From Candidatus Eiseniibacteriota bacterium (GTDB taxonomy: Bacteria > Eisenbacteria > RBG-16-71-46 > JAFGJU01), in NCBI GenBank assembly GCA_016928935.1, contig JAFGJU010000231.1, positions 1 to 7,115 of the forward strand: DNA of 7,115 nt, read 5' to 3'. The notes under the pieces are model-generated. The model made no database searches. It was not told the origin of the DNA and was given only the letters and a program-made list of their open reading frames with translations. A program made the translations under genes and the position numbers. This document shows, one piece after another, positions 7,105 through 7,115 of the stretch. How positions within the stretch are numbered: position 1 is the first letter of the stretch; every line of letters starts with the position of its first letter.

Positions 7105-7110
7105 CCTCCT
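7105..7110 (-). promoter_or_regulatory. Ribosome binding site for the ferritin-like gene
   Basis: On the - strand AGGAGG sits 6 bases before the ATG at 7098-7096. It is a consensus Shine-Dalgarno sequence at good spacing, fixes the start codon and suggests efficient translation. Only five bases remain to the right edge, so no promoter can be assessed. Confidence 0.9.
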
Positions 7111-7115
7111 TTGCC

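Overview
The window holds three bacterial protein-coding genes in GC-rich DNA. The first two are on the + strand and overlap. The third is on the - strand and converges on them. No RNA gene, mobile element, CRISPR array or integration site is visible. GC-rich coding, strong AGGAGG-type ribosome binding sites, a very long TPR protein and a rubrerythrin-type ferritin-like protein suggest an anaerobic or microaerophilic bacterium. It may belong to a poorly cultured phylum of the kind rich in large TPR proteins, but that placement is weak. Isoleucine codon choice is odd for GC-rich DNA: ATA is the commonest Ile codon in uvrA.

Layout. Bases 2-3574 (+) are the 3' part of a gene for a giant TPR solenoid, with about 30 helical repeats in 1190 visible residues; its N-terminus lies outside the window. 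Bases 3529-6429 (+) encode UvrA, the damage-recognition ATPase of nucleotide excision repair. Its only conventional start codon is a GTG inside the TPR gene, giving a 46-base overlap that suggests translational coupling. Bases 6430-6573 are the convergent intergenic region. They hold a GC-rich hairpin with an A6 tract on its left and a T-rich stretch on its right, a good bidirectional terminator, beside a degenerate direct repeat. Bases 6574-7098 (-) encode a 174-residue two-half ferritin-like diiron protein with its own ribosome binding site; its promoter lies beyond the right edge.

The TPR gene and uvrA are probably co-transcribed, but no functional link between them can be read from the sequence. 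A perfect extended -10 motif inside the TPR gene could give uvrA a private promoter. The ferritin-like gene is a separate transcription unit that probably shares the terminator.

I found no convincing new multi-gene system here. The points most worth checking are an alanine in the first UvrA ABC signature (LAGGE rather than LSGGE), the cysteine clusters in the TPR solenoid, the long TPR/uvrA overlap, and the structures around the convergent terminator.
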